From SHLQ01 sp047638715 (GTDB taxonomy: Bacteria > Actinomycetota > Acidimicrobiia > Acidimicrobiales > SHLQ01), in the NCBI GenBank assembly GCA_047638715.1, contig JBLIMK010000006.1, forward strand, positions 5,158 to 69,157: a stretch of 64,000 nucleotides of DNA, read 5' to 3'. The notes below the pieces were generated by a model. The model saw only the letters and a program-made list of their open reading frames with translations. It had not been told where the DNA came from and did no database searches. This document shows, in pieces, positions 26,580-36,300 of this stretch (its first letter is position 1; every line of letters begins with the position of its first letter). Both the position numbers and the translations under genes were made by a program.

Positions 26580-27874
26580 CGGGCAAACACCAACGCTCGG
26601 GCGTTCTTCGCATCAGCGCGACGTGGAATGAGTAGGTGGAGCCGCGCCTCGGGACGCGAGCCGCGATATTTAGACACGACAAGTGCTGCGCTCGTTGTAT
26701 AGGCGAGCAAAGTCGCAACGCTGGCTCCGATCGCCCCGAACTGCCACCCGAGCAGCAGGACCGCAGCTACCGCTACGGCCAATGTCACGATCTGCAGAGA
26801 CGATTCGGTTCGCGCAAAATCCCCGGTCACAAGAAAGACGCCGAGCACGTCTCGAATGTAATTTGCCAAGCCGGCGAGCAGCAGTATCTCCGCTGGCCAG
26901 AGCGCATCGCCGAAGCTCGGCGGAAAGAGAAGCGACAACGCCAAAGGGATGGTCAAGGCCAGCAAAACAATCGAAGGAACGAGCAGGACAACACCCAGTC
27001 GAAAGTAGTGCTCAACATCGGGTCCATCTGGATCGTTAGACGAGCGAATAGCGAGCTGGCGGATCGTTCGGGTGAAGAGATCCGCGACCTCGGCGAGAGC
27101 AACAGCGACGGCGTAAAGGCCGAGTTCTCCGCTGCCGGCCACCGAGCCGAGGAGAAGCTGATCAAGGCGACGGTTTCCAAGTCGGGCGGCTTGGCCTGGA
27201 GCGAGATCCCACGCGAATCGACGGAAACGTCGTTCAACCGATCGCTCGATCGTCACCCCACGAGAAAGCGGCACCGAGGCCGCGACCACCGCCGTGAACC
27301 CGACGATCGATCCTGCAACCGAAATCCACGCACCGGTCGCAACCGAGTCGATCGCGAAAGTCACCATGGCAATAGCGCCGACGAGTCGAACCACGTGCGG
27401 TGCAAGAATGTGAGCCACTACCGGGCGCGATCGTTGATCCGCCGTGAGAGCGAACCTCAAACCATCGGAGATCGCCGCCAGAGGGATGACGAGCAGTAGA
27501 CCTCGGAAGATCGTGATTGCGTCGCTGTCGAGTCGAAACATCAACGGAGCAGCGATCCAAGCAACCGCGCTAAACGCCACGCTGCTCGGCCCAATCCAAC
27601 GTGTCACCGCACGGGTGGTGCCACCAACTCCCATGTCGGTCCAGTGAACAGCGGCCAGCGCCGCCTCTTGCCCTCCGAGGGTCGACAGGTACCGAAATAT
27701 GAGGAACGCCGACATCACGGCCGCCAGCGTGCCCCGACCATCTCGACCTAACGCTTCAGCGAGTAGAGGAGCGGCAGCGAAGGACAGCACGGGCCCCGCC
27801 ACCGTTGCCATCAGCAACGAGCGCTCGAACTTCTGCGCCCTCACAGCGGGCCGCGTCGGTGACAAGGAACTCAC
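26576..27874 (-). CDS. Wzx-type polysaccharide flippase, copy 1
   Basis: The protein has 432 residues and 12-14 hydrophobic segments of the MATE/MOP polysaccharide exporter fold. They begin ATVAGPVLSFAAAPLLAEALGRDGRGTLAAV, a form of the conserved lGRxGrG turn after helix 1. ARLGNRRLDQLLLGSVAGSGELGLYAVAVAL in the middle matches the helix 7 region of Wzx proteins. It would move lipid-linked repeats across the membrane. It is coupled by ATGA overlaps to the acyltransferase upstream and the Wzy-like gene downstream. Confidence 0.82.
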   Translation of the reverse strand: MSSLSPTRPAVRAQKFERSLLMATVAGPVLSFAAAPLLAEALGRDGRGTLAAVMSAFLIFRYLSTLGGQEAALAAVHWTDMGVGGTTRAVTRWIGPSSVAFSAVAWIAAPLMFRLDSDAITIFRGLLLVIPLAAISDGLRFALTADQRSRPVVAHILAPHVVRLVGAIAMVTFAIDSVATGAWISVAGSIVGFTAVVAASVPLSRGVTIERSVERRFRRFAWDLAPGQAARLGNRRLDQLLLGSVAGSGELGLYAVAVALAEVADLFTRTIRQLAIRSSNDPDGPDVEHYFRLGVVLLVPSIVLLALTIPLALSLLFPPSFGDALWPAEILLLAGLANYIRDVLGVFLVTGDFARTESSLQIVTLAVAVAAVLLLGWQFGAIGASVATLLAYTTSAALVVSKYRGSRPEARLHLLIPRRADAKNARALVFAR

Positions 27875-28440
27875 GTCTCGAGCGAGGCGCGCTCGCGGAA
27901 ATGGACCCAGTTGTCAGCCGGGTCGAGCTCCTTCACGACTTTCGCAGGTACGCCCGCGACGATCGAGTTGCTCGGCACGTCGGCGACAACAACCGCTCCC
28001 GCCGCCACGATCACGTTGTCGCCAATCGTCAATCTTCGGAGTCCACGCGCGTTGCTGATGATCTTCGCTCCAGCGTTGATCTCGACATAGTCACCGATCG
28101 TCACGTTCGGACCGCCGATTCCAACTTGCTGCATCATCGAACAGTGCGACCCGATTCGGGTACTCGGGTTCACGACGAGACCTCGTGGATGTCCAGCGAA
28201 GACACCGGGGCCGACCTCGACCTTCGGTCCAATCCACACGCCGTGAAGAAAATCGTTGAGGGCGGTTATGCCATACGCGATCGGACGCGTCATGCGATGG
28301 CGGAAACAAGCCTGTGACAATCGGAAGAGCACGATCACTTTGAAGTCGGCGTGGTAGAAGTACTTCGCAATCCCGCGCTCGGAGTGCACGAGCTGGAACA
28401 TTTCCAGATCGGCGCGGACGTCGTTTGTAAAGCGACTCAT
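27871..28440 (-). CDS. Hexapeptide-repeat acyltransferase (serine acetyltransferase-like)
   Basis: The protein has 189 residues from ATG 28440. A helical N-terminus leads to left-handed beta-helix repeats (VGPGVFAGHPRGLVV, IGSHCSMMQQVGIGG, IGDYVEINAGAKIIS, IGDNVIVAAGAVVVADVPSNSIVAGVPAKVV). The last is the usual CysE/LpxA-family closing motif. In this context it probably adds an acyl group to a polysaccharide sugar rather than to serine. The start overlaps the stop of the sulfotransferase gene by one base (TGATG); ATG 28446 would overlap slightly more. Confidence 0.82.
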   Translation of the reverse strand: MSRFTNDVRADLEMFQLVHSERGIAKYFYHADFKVIVLFRLSQACFRHRMTRPIAYGITALNDFLHGVWIGPKVEVGPGVFAGHPRGLVVNPSTRIGSHCSMMQQVGIGGPNVTIGDYVEINAGAKIISNARGLRRLTIGDNVIVAAGAVVVADVPSNSIVAGVPAKVVKELDPADNWVHFRERASLET

Positions 28441-29402
28441 CACCACTCCCCATAGAACTGGTGAAGGTCTGGGCCGATCAGCGCCATGAGCCTGGCCTCG
28501 TCGTCGGCGTCGATGGAGGTGCGCCAGTGTTCTGCGACCGCGTGGGAATCTCGCACGAACGAGTGAACCTTTAGACGCTCTGGCGCGATCACAGAACCCG
28601 ATGATGTGTACTCGATATAGTCAGCCATTTCTTGGGTCATACTCAACCCAAAATGCGAAGAGACCTCATCGATCGTTGCATGGATGTCCGCGGCAAGATC
28701 TTCGAAGCGAACCACCATCACAGAGTCAGTCGATGTTCGAGCCACCATCTGCGACATCATTCGCCAAAGAACGGCACAGTAGGCAAGTTTGTCCGTCTCG
28801 GCAGTGCGCCACGTTTCGTCCTCGATGTCGATTCCGAAATCTCGACGCATAGCCGAGGCATTGATGAATCGACCAATCCCGAAGTCCCACGGTTGCATAA
28901 CGAAGCTCTGGTAATAGGCCGCTGGGTGACGCACGATGCAGATGGATCGAACACCATGGCGCCGAGCGAGATGTTCGAGCGCGAACGTGGCAAAGGGATC
29001 CTTGAAACATTGGACAGGAGCGCGGGGTCGCCCGACGCGCTCGAAGAGCGCGTCGCTTCGCCAGTCGCGGCTTGTGCGACTACCCACGAGCACCTTTCCG
29101 GTTTTCTGTGCCCATGTACGGTTTTGGCCGCGAGACATGGCGAATCGGCGCCAGCCACCTCGTAGCTCCACCATCTGCGATAGGACCTTCGCCGACTCGA
29201 TGCTCGCGGGATCGCCGCCCGAAACGTAGGGGAACTGCCCCGATACGGCTCGAAGACCAAATTCTTCGTTCAGAGGCTCGAGGACCATTCGTACGTCAGG
29301 GTGGTGCGCGAGGATATTTCCGACGTAGGTGGTTCCGCTGCGTGGAAGACCCGCGACAACGATCCGATCGGTTCGTAGCGCCGAGTCCATCTCCGTTCTC
29401 AC
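28440..29402 (-). CDS. Sulfotransferase family protein A
   Basis: The protein has 320 residues from GTG 29402. The PAPS-binding loop GLPRSGTTYVGNIL is near residue 17. A QCFKDPFATFALEHLARRHGVRSICIVRHPAAYYQS segment near residue 130 gives the conserved 3'-phosphate motif (IVRHP). The long upstream frame is unlikely: GTG 29402 overlaps the preceding stop by 4 bp (GTGA), matching the ATGA couplings in this operon. The family transfers sulfate from PAPS to sugar or small-molecule hydroxyls; in this locus a polysaccharide acceptor is likely. Confidence 0.8.
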   Translation of the reverse strand: MRTEMDSALRTDRIVVAGLPRSGTTYVGNILAHHPDVRMVLEPLNEEFGLRAVSGQFPYVSGGDPASIESAKVLSQMVELRGGWRRFAMSRGQNRTWAQKTGKVLVGSRTSRDWRSDALFERVGRPRAPVQCFKDPFATFALEHLARRHGVRSICIVRHPAAYYQSFVMQPWDFGIGRFINASAMRRDFGIDIEDETWRTAETDKLAYCAVLWRMMSQMVARTSTDSVMVVRFEDLAADIHATIDEVSSHFGLSMTQEMADYIEYTSSGSVIAPERLKVHSFVRDSHAVAEHWRTSIDADDEARLMALIGPDLHQFYGEW

Positions 29403-30400
29403 TTGTGGGCCACCTGATAACCGAGATCCGCGAGCAGTCCAGAAAATTCGCCGCGCTGGACCGACGAGTCGGTTTCGGTTTTCGGTGAGCCGACGATCTT
29501 GCACCCGTATTCGACAATCGGGTCAGGGTCGAGCTCGCAAACCTCACACAACGTTTCCAACGTTTCGCGCGGCGTGGACAGAAGTTCCTCGAATCGAATA
29601 ATCAGATCGATCTGTTCTTGTGAGCGAAGAAGATGGGTAGCGCCGAGCACCCATTCCGCACGTGCGCGAGCTGCCGGTTCACCGGTACCGGGCCCGACGT
29701 CATCGGCAAGGCTCAAGATGTCCGAATCGGAAATCAGTTGCTCAGCCATCTGCACCCACTTTCGATCATCGACACCCCACCAGTTGCCTCGACCGTCGGC
29801 CATTGCCTCCGAGTAGTTAACAATTGACGAAACCACCGCTACTGGATCGCGAACTATCGCAATGATCTTCGCATCCGGATAGAGGGCGCGGAGGAAGGGA
29901 ACGCGGTAGGTCATTTCCGGGTACTTATCGACGATCCGACTCGAACGGGTGAGGGTCGCGAACCAGTTGTACATCGTGCTAACACGATCACGTACAGCAT
30001 CTGTCACGTCGGTGGCGTCGAGGACAAATCGGCCTTCGTCGGCATAGAAACCCGAGATGTCCTCATCGGGAACTCCAACGTGCCACAACGCTTTCGGTTC
30101 TTTGAGATATCCAACGCCCTTGCCAGACGCGATGATCCGACCCAGCAGAGTGGTGCCGCTTCGCCCTATGCCGACGATGAAGATCGGGCGATCCACGTCC
30201 TGGCGCGGCCATCGCGACGCAACGAGTCGAAGATGCGATCGGGTCACGGCGTCGAGTTTGGCGCCCCTCGTCATCGGTGGACGACCCTCGAAGAGTGCTT
30301 GGGCGATAAGGCGCGACGGGACCCTCAGGGGAGCGGCTCGAAGGAACTCCCGGTCGATCTCGGCCAGGAGCATTTCGTTTCGCTTTCCAGAACGTTTCAC
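29399..30400 (-). CDS. Sulfotransferase family protein B
   Basis: The protein has 333 residues. The PAPS loop IVGIGRSGTTLLGRIIA is near residue 75. VPFLRALYPDAKIIAIVRDPVAVVSSIVNYSE near residue 170 supplies the 3'-phosphate motif IVRDP. IIRFEELLSTPRETLETLCEVCEL near residue 268 is the typical late motif of Sulfotransfer_1/3 proteins. It is related to but distinct from the neighbouring copy. It overlaps the upstream glycosyltransferase gene by 4 bp. A role in sulfating the polysaccharide repeat is inferred from location. Confidence 0.82.
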   Translation of the reverse strand: MKRSGKRNEMLLAEIDREFLRAAPLRVPSRLIAQALFEGRPPMTRGAKLDAVTRSHLRLVASRWPRQDVDRPIFIVGIGRSGTTLLGRIIASGKGVGYLKEPKALWHVGVPDEDISGFYADEGRFVLDATDVTDAVRDRVSTMYNWFATLTRSSRIVDKYPEMTYRVPFLRALYPDAKIIAIVRDPVAVVSSIVNYSEAMADGRGNWWGVDDRKWVQMAEQLISDSDILSLADDVGPGTGEPAARARAEWVLGATHLLRSQEQIDLIIRFEELLSTPRETLETLCEVCELDPDPIVEYGCKIVGSPKTETDSSVQRGEFSGLLADLGYQVAHK

Positions 30401-31527
30401 CGGCCGTTCGCAGTGTCGATCAGTAGTTGTTCATATTGATCGACGATCGCCTTCAAAGAGAAGTTGTCGTGCACCCGTTGGATTCCACCAGATCGACGAT
30501 CTTCGCTGTCCTCCTCGAGTAGGGACAGGCTCTGTTGGACCGCCTTCGAAGGGTCGCTGAAATAGTGTCCGATATCGCCAGCGGCCTCGCGGTTGAATGG
30601 CGTGTCGTACGCCGAGATGACCGCTCCAACGCCCATTGCCTCAATGATGCTCGGGTTGATTCCACCCACAGAATGACCGTGGAGATACATCGCTGCGTCG
30701 CGAAGGAGTACGCCAAACCCGCGGCGATCGTCAACATGTCCGAGTAGACGCACCCGCGAGTCCTGTTTGGCCAGCGCTGGCAGTTCACGTTGCACGGGCG
30801 AGTCGTAGTTGGCTGCACCGAGCACCACGATCGGCATGTCGAGGTCGGAGGCGATGTGTGATCGCGTCATCTCGGCGATGTGATTCTCGGGGATCAGGCG
30901 TCCGCCCGTAATGATGTACTTGCGATTCTCGAGTCCGAGCGCCTTGAGGTAGGCATCATCTTGAGGTATGCGATGGTCCTCGTCGATGAGTTCGGTCCAG
31001 CAATAGGGAATCACGACGGAGTCTGCGGAGAACTCGCTTTGATAAATGTCGGCCATTGCATTGCAATCCGTTACCAACGTGGTCGCCGCGTGTTTAGAAA
31101 ACTTGGCGCACTGGTAGAAGATCCGTTTGGCGGTCGAGCCCCACTTGCCCCGAATCCATTCTTGACCGTCGACGTTGAGAACCGTTGGTGTGCCTGTCTT
31201 CGTGACGACGGAGAGTGCAGGTGAATTTGCGACATTGAAGCTGAGGACGGCGTCGTGTCGCTTGAACCGCGCGACGATTGCGGCACCGACGCTGTGGGAG
31301 AGCGTGTCGAGCTGTTTTGTCGGAATCGAAGGAAGTCCGATTCTCTTAACGCCTTTGAACGGTTCGGCACGGCCCAACGAACCTCGCGTATACAGCGTGA
31401 CTCGATGCCCTCGTTCCACGAGTTCGGGCAACATGACCGTGCAGAAGGTCTCGTATCCGCTGTAGGTGGACGGGATCGTTCGAATACCGAAGACGCCAAT
31501 ATCTAGTCCTTCTGCCAACGACTCCAC
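30397..31527 (-). CDS. GT4 glycosyltransferase with DUF1972-type N-terminus
   Basis: The protein has about 376 residues from GTG 31527 (GTG 31530 also possible). It starts IGVFGIRTIPSTYSGYETFC, the N-terminal donor/acceptor motif of rhamnosyltransferase-like DUF1972 proteins. GGRLIPENHIAEM and HGHSVGGINPSIIEAMGVGAVISAYDTPFNREAAG carry the GT-B C-terminal nucleotide-sugar-binding Glu motif. It is a cytoplasmic enzyme adding a sugar to the lipid-linked repeat. A GGAGGGG site precedes the chosen start. It overlaps sulfotransferase B by 4 bp. Confidence 0.85.
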   Translation of the reverse strand: MESLAEGLDIGVFGIRTIPSTYSGYETFCTVMLPELVERGHRVTLYTRGSLGRAEPFKGVKRIGLPSIPTKQLDTLSHSVGAAIVARFKRHDAVLSFNVANSPALSVVTKTGTPTVLNVDGQEWIRGKWGSTAKRIFYQCAKFSKHAATTLVTDCNAMADIYQSEFSADSVVIPYCWTELIDEDHRIPQDDAYLKALGLENRKYIITGGRLIPENHIAEMTRSHIASDLDMPIVVLGAANYDSPVQRELPALAKQDSRVRLLGHVDDRRGFGVLLRDAAMYLHGHSVGGINPSIIEAMGVGAVISAYDTPFNREAAGDIGHYFSDPSKAVQQSLSLLEEDSEDRRSGGIQRVHDNFSLKAIVDQYEQLLIDTANGR

Positions 31528-31668
31528 CACACCCCTCCGTTCAAGCCGACCGCAACAGTGCGTGAGCGGATAAGTCAATTGTACGACTTCGACTCGGCAC
31601 TTCGAAATAGGTAGCGATGCCTAGAGATCGTTCCGCTGTTGGCCGAGAAGTTGAACCCTCCGCCCATA

Positions 31669-32667
31669 TCACCCACGCAGTACGATTTTAGGCGACATCA
31701 GCGCCAACTTCCACTCCTCGGCTACCTGCGTCCGAGCCGTGGTTGCAGCCTGCTGCACAGGTATCCCCTGCGTATCGATCACCGCGTCGATTGCCGCTAC
31801 CCATTCCTCGGTCGACTCGTGCCCGACCTCGATCAAACCGGGCCAGTCGCTGCCGAGGTATTCCTCGACGAACTGGGTCCGGATCCCCACGACCGGGGTT
31901 CCCACTTCCATTGCTCGTAGAGCCACGCCGCTCTGGTAGTACTTCCGATACGGAATCAAAACCACGCGGGCATCACCGAGCAGTTTCGTGACATCGGCCT
32001 CGTCTACGAATCGGTCGTCGATGTCCCACCCGCCGATCGCCGGCCACCCACGCCCAACAATTCGTGTCGTTCGCCCACACGCCCGTAGCTGAGGGCCGAG
32101 CTTCGCGAGGAGGTCGAGGTCTCGAGCTGGTTTGAATTGGCCGAAGACAAGTACATCGAGAGATCGCTCGGTCGGACAGTCCTTCTCTGGGAGTATTGGA
32201 TGAGGAAGAACATCGAGTTTCCCGAGACCTAAGAGTTCCGCCTCATCCCGAGCAGCATCGGTGTGGACGAGCCAACTATGCCGGTCGGAAGTTCCGAGAT
32301 CGAGCGTCCCAATTGCGCGTTTGGAATAGCCGAACTGACGGCGCAGCGGTCGGACGTCATGGAGGATCGTCTGCACAGGAGCTCTGGGGCGCAGGAGGCG
32401 CCAGAGAAGAGCATCAAAATAGCCAAAGGTTGGCCACACGCTGATTATGCAATCCACATCGGTTCGCCGGGCCGCCGAACGAGCACTCCGAATGAATTTC
32501 AGCGCCTGGCGAACCCGATCCACATTTCCGGATCCGGCGGGCATTTCAGTCGAGCCCGTGGCGATATCAACAACGGTGATGCCACCGTTCAGCTGAAGAT
32601 TGTCGGTCAGTGCTCTCTGGAAGTGAGCGAGCGCGTTCGGGAGCGGATTGACGATTCCTACTCGCAC
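31669..32667 (-). CDS. GT-B glycosyltransferase, first gene of the minus-strand polysaccharide operon
   Basis: The protein has 332 residues from GTG 32667 (MRVGIVNPLPNALAHFQ). It shows a GT-B fold pattern with DVLVFGQFKPARDLDLLAKL near residue 170, ARVVLIPYRKYYQSGVALRAMEVGTPVVG near residue 245 and the EEYLGSD loop. The Glu in RAMEVG takes the place of the usual EAxxxG motif. Donor and acceptor are unknown. GGAG lies 8 nt before the start. A 90-bp gap separates it from the next glycosyltransferase, so the following genes may have an additional promoter. Confidence 0.72.
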   Translation of the reverse strand: MRVGIVNPLPNALAHFQRALTDNLQLNGGITVVDIATGSTEMPAGSGNVDRVRQALKFIRSARSAARRTDVDCIISVWPTFGYFDALLWRLLRPRAPVQTILHDVRPLRRQFGYSKRAIGTLDLGTSDRHSWLVHTDAARDEAELLGLGKLDVLPHPILPEKDCPTERSLDVLVFGQFKPARDLDLLAKLGPQLRACGRTTRIVGRGWPAIGGWDIDDRFVDEADVTKLLGDARVVLIPYRKYYQSGVALRAMEVGTPVVGIRTQFVEEYLGSDWPGLIEVGHESTEEWVAAIDAVIDTQGIPVQQAATTARTQVAEEWKLALMSPKIVLRG

Positions 32668-33246
32668 GACGTCTCCGCATTCACGGGTGCGGCACGTCGG
32701 AGACTTCGCGACCATTTGGTGGCGAACGTCCAGTTGTCATGCAACAGAGAATTTTCACGCATACAGAAAAACTTCGATCCGATCCGAGAAGTGGTTCGAA
32801 CAAAATGGTACGCAGAGTAGTGCCGCCGAAGATATAAGCCCTCTGACTCACCAACAGTAGGCGCCGTTAGATCAGTCGTCTATTTTTGTGGGATTTGGAC
32901 CCTAAATCGCCGATTTGACGGCTGCACCCAACGCCGAATTTGATGTCGTTATGGAGAAGCGACGACCAGAACATTCCGCTGCATGTAGAAGATCTGGTTC
33001 GTCGTGCGTTTGTGAGTTCAGCGACGTCTTCACCGATGCCCCCTCACAGGCGTCGATCCGCTCGTGGGTTCGATCCATCTTTCGACGACGCACCGATCAC
33101 CCGCTTCCTCGTCTGCCAAGGTTCGAGGACGTCGTGGCCTCGCCGAACGACAGCACGCCGCTGCCAGTGGACATCGACCTGACGAAGACGCCCGAAGAGC
33201 AGTCCCAGGATCTATCTCGTCCCCTCGAAGCCGGCTAAAACGCGGC

Positions 33247-33305
33247 AAAGCCGCCAGTCAAAGCGTGTAACGCTTGACGAGCGGCTCTACCTAGAGGGCG
33301 GCTTT
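33247..33305. terminator. Nested inverted repeat (bidirectional terminator candidate)
   Basis: AAAGCCGCC at 33247-33255 pairs with GGCGGCTTT at 33297-33305. Within the loop GTCAAAGCGT (33257-33266) pairs with ACGCTTGAC (33270-33278). On the plus strand the structure ends in TTTT; on the minus strand it is followed by GCCGCGTTTT. Confidence 0.5.
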
Positions 33306-33306
33306 T

Positions 33307-33330
33307 GCGGGAGGCCCGAGGGCCTCCCGC
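33307..33330 (-). terminator. Strong 10-bp hairpin downstream of the peroxidase gene
   Basis: GCGGGAGGCC and GGCCTCCCGC form a perfect 10-bp stem with a 4-nt loop, 31 bp after the minus-strand stop at 33362. No T run follows directly, but it stands next to the nested repeat at 33247-33305. Confidence 0.55.
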
Positions 33331-33361
33331 AGGAGTCGCAATTACTGCTTCAACTAGCGGG

Positions 33362-36300
33362 TTATGGCAACTCGCAGTTGAAGACCGTGTCGACACCTGC
33401 ATCGGTGATGCAGGTGTCATTCGCTTGAGGGCCACCGTTTACGGTGTCTGCGACACCGTCGTTGGCAATGATGGTGTCATCGCCACCGAAGCCGATCAAG
33501 AGATCGGCTCCGAGACCTCCGTCGATGGTGTCGTTACCAAGCTGGAGCACGTTGCCGTCTCCGAAGATCTGGTCAGCGTCGACGCCACCGGTGATGTTGT
33601 CATCGCCAGAACCAGCATTGATGATGTTGAGTCCAGACGGATCGACAATCGTGTCTTGGTCCTCGTTGCCCCAAATCCGGTCATCTCCGGCGCCGCCATC
33701 GATGCTGTCGTTGCCGAATTGTCCGAAGAGGAGGTCATTGCCACCGTTTCCGAAGATGATGTCGGCTCCCGTGATGCCGTAGATGATGTCGCCATCAGCA
33801 CCGCCACTCAGGAAGTCGTCTCCAGGGCCACCATTGATGATGTCCGCACCAGCGTCACCGTTGATGGTGTCGATGCCGTCGAGGCCGATGATGAGGTCCA
33901 TACCTGGACCACCAGTGATCGTGTCGTTGCCGCCCTGACCAAAGATGTCGTCATCGCCAGCACCGCCGTCGATGACGTCACTGTCGGGACCACCGTTGAG
34001 GATGTCAGCGCCATCGCCACCGGTGATGTTGTCGGCGCCAGTGCCAGCAACGATCGTGTCGAGGCCAGGGCCTCCGTGAAGCTCATCGTCGCCCGCAAGG
34101 CCGAAGATGGAGTCATCACCAAGACCACCGAAGGCAACGTCGTTGCCTGGGCCTGTGTTGATGGTGTCGTTGCCACCTTCGCCACAGATGGTGTCGTTGC
34201 CCCCGAGGGACACGATCACTTCACCAGCAGAAGTACCGAGGATGACATCGTCACCACCGGTTGCCTCGTTACCTGGACCAACCGGCAGCGACATATCGAA
34301 TGTCACGAGCAGGCCATTACATCGCACTCCCGTGATGAAATCACCATCGGTGAAGCGCAGGATCTCGATGTTGCGGAGCGTGTCCATACCATCATCGAGG
34401 TTTCCGTCTTGGTTTGCACCGTCTCCACGGGCGTGCTCGACGATAATTCGGTCACCCACGAAGGTGACGTCGTAGTCGGTCTGCGGTCCCTGGAAGATGG
34501 CGACATCGACGTCGCCGCCTGGGCCTGGATCGACGATTTCACGCACGATCTGGATTTCTCCGGGATCGAGAGTTCCAGCGAAGATCGCAGCCTGCATATC
34601 GAGTGCCGCATCCCAACGAGTACCACCGTTGCTCGGGGTACCACCGGTGATCGCTGGTGATGGGTGCCACAGGTAGACATCGAGGAAGACGTCGCCGTCG
34701 ATGATGTCGTTCTGGCCTCGACCCTCGATGAGGTCGCTGCCTGCTCCGCCGAGGATGATGTTGCCGTCCTCGAACAGCGTGGTACCGGCTGGCAGCACAT
34801 CGACAAGACCATCGAACAGTGCGATAGCAGTGGTGTCGAGCGACTGAAGTCCAAGCGCAGGAACACCCTGTGAATCATCACCCTTCAACTGATCAGCGCC
34901 AGGAGTACCCGAGATACCCTCGACCGCTGCGAAACGATCGTCCTGGAATGGTGGTGGGAGAAGCAGCGTCTGGTTCAAGTCAGCGCCCTCGGCAAGAATC
35001 ACCCAGTCGAAGCCCTTCAGGCCTTCGAACCGGTCGATACCAGGGCTTTCCTTGAACACATCGTGTCCACCCTCACCATGCATGCGGTCGTCGCCGCCTT
35101 GTCCATCCATAACATCGTTGCCGCCGAAGGCACTGAGTTCGAGTGGGTCGAAGTCGTCAGCCTGAATATCGGCTGCACCTCCACCACCCTCGATCCAGTC
35201 GTCGCCTTCGCCACCGATCAGCACTGCTGCATTGAAGCCGCCGTGCAGGATGTCGTTGCCAGGTCCTGCGAGGGTCTCGTTGAGATCCGCACCGGAAAGG
35301 ATGTAGTCAGCGCCGGGTCCACCCTGGAGCAGGTTCTCACCTGGGCCACCAGAGATGGCATCGTCGCCAGGACCACCCTTGATGTCATCATCGCCGGACG
35401 AGTCCGTAATGATGTCATCGCCGAGGCCGCCGACGATGTTATCGCCACCGCCGCCGCCTTCGATACGGTCGTCGCCGTCGTTGCCACGAATCGTGTCATC
35501 GCCGTCGCCAGACTCGAGGACGTCGTTCGCAGGCGAACCGATCCAGTTGGTGTGCTCGTCTCCGGCCACACCATCTGCAATGGCTTGTGCGCTGAGAGTG
35601 CCTGGACCAAACTTGACGTTTCCGTTTGCCTCGCGGGCAAGAAGGTCCGTCTCGTCGTAGGTCGTCGCAGGATCATCCACGATCCCCGTGGGGTTCGTCT
35701 GTGCGTTCATGTCGAACGTGAAATCTGGACGACTGAACACGTTTGCCGGCAAACCTTCAGCCGTGGTGTTGCGCTGAGCCAACTCGGACAACGAGTTGCC
35801 TTCCATCTGCGCAAGCAAGTTCGTTCCGGCTAGACGCCAGAGGTAGTAGAACCTGTCGCCGTCCTGAAGGTTCTCCATCTGCGTCTTGAAGATGAAGTCG
35901 AACGTGGTACCGAGCATTGCGCCGGTATCAAATTCGAGCTTCTCCGCAAGGCCACCCATCCAGAGATCCACGTTGTCGAGGCCACCCTTGTCGCCATCGT
36001 ATGGCGCAGCAGCGCTGAGGAAGTCGGCGGTGTCTGCAGGAGCGGCAAGGCCGCCATTGATCATCGCGTCAGCGAGTGACCGACGTGAGGACATCGTTCC
36101 AACACCCGAACCATCATCGAATGTCGCGAGGTCTGCATGCGTGCCATAGGCAGCAATGAAGTTCACGATCGAGTCAGGGTTCTTGAGCTCGAACCGGAAG
36201 TCGGCCCAGTTGTCATACGGAGCAAGGTCCGGACGAAGTCCGTTTGCCCAGAATGTCTCACGGACCGTGTTCAAACGCGCAACGCCGTTGTCACGACCAC

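Larger units (their letters stand above)
32668..33361. other. Non-coding or degraded interval between the polysaccharide operon and the peroxidase gene
   Basis: No gene is convincing in these 694 bases. A plus-strand frame at 32915-33238 (TTG start) ends directly before a hairpin and has an acidic tail resembling a real C-terminus (PVDIDLTKTPEEQSQ). A second frame overlaps it with another plausible stretch, FDPSFDDAPITRFL. This suggests a decayed gene, but nothing identifies it. The right part holds the terminator structures described separately. The left part should hold the promoter of the glycosyltransferase operon; a minus-strand TATATC at 32831-32836 is a weak candidate. Confidence 0.4.

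Noticed and set aside
32915..33238. Plus-strand 107-codon frame (TTG start) before the hairpin region
   Set aside because: It is not recognisable and competes with another frame over the same bases. It is recorded as a possible decayed gene within the intergenic entry, not as a CDS.
33305..34660. Long plus-strand frame (451 codons) of Val/Asp/Glu/Thr-rich sequence opposite the peroxidase gene
   Set aside because: It is the antisense shadow of the RTX repeats; the repeated GGxGxD codons give a matching open frame on the other strand. The same applies to frames at 35063-35833, 36638-37387 and 40594-41082.
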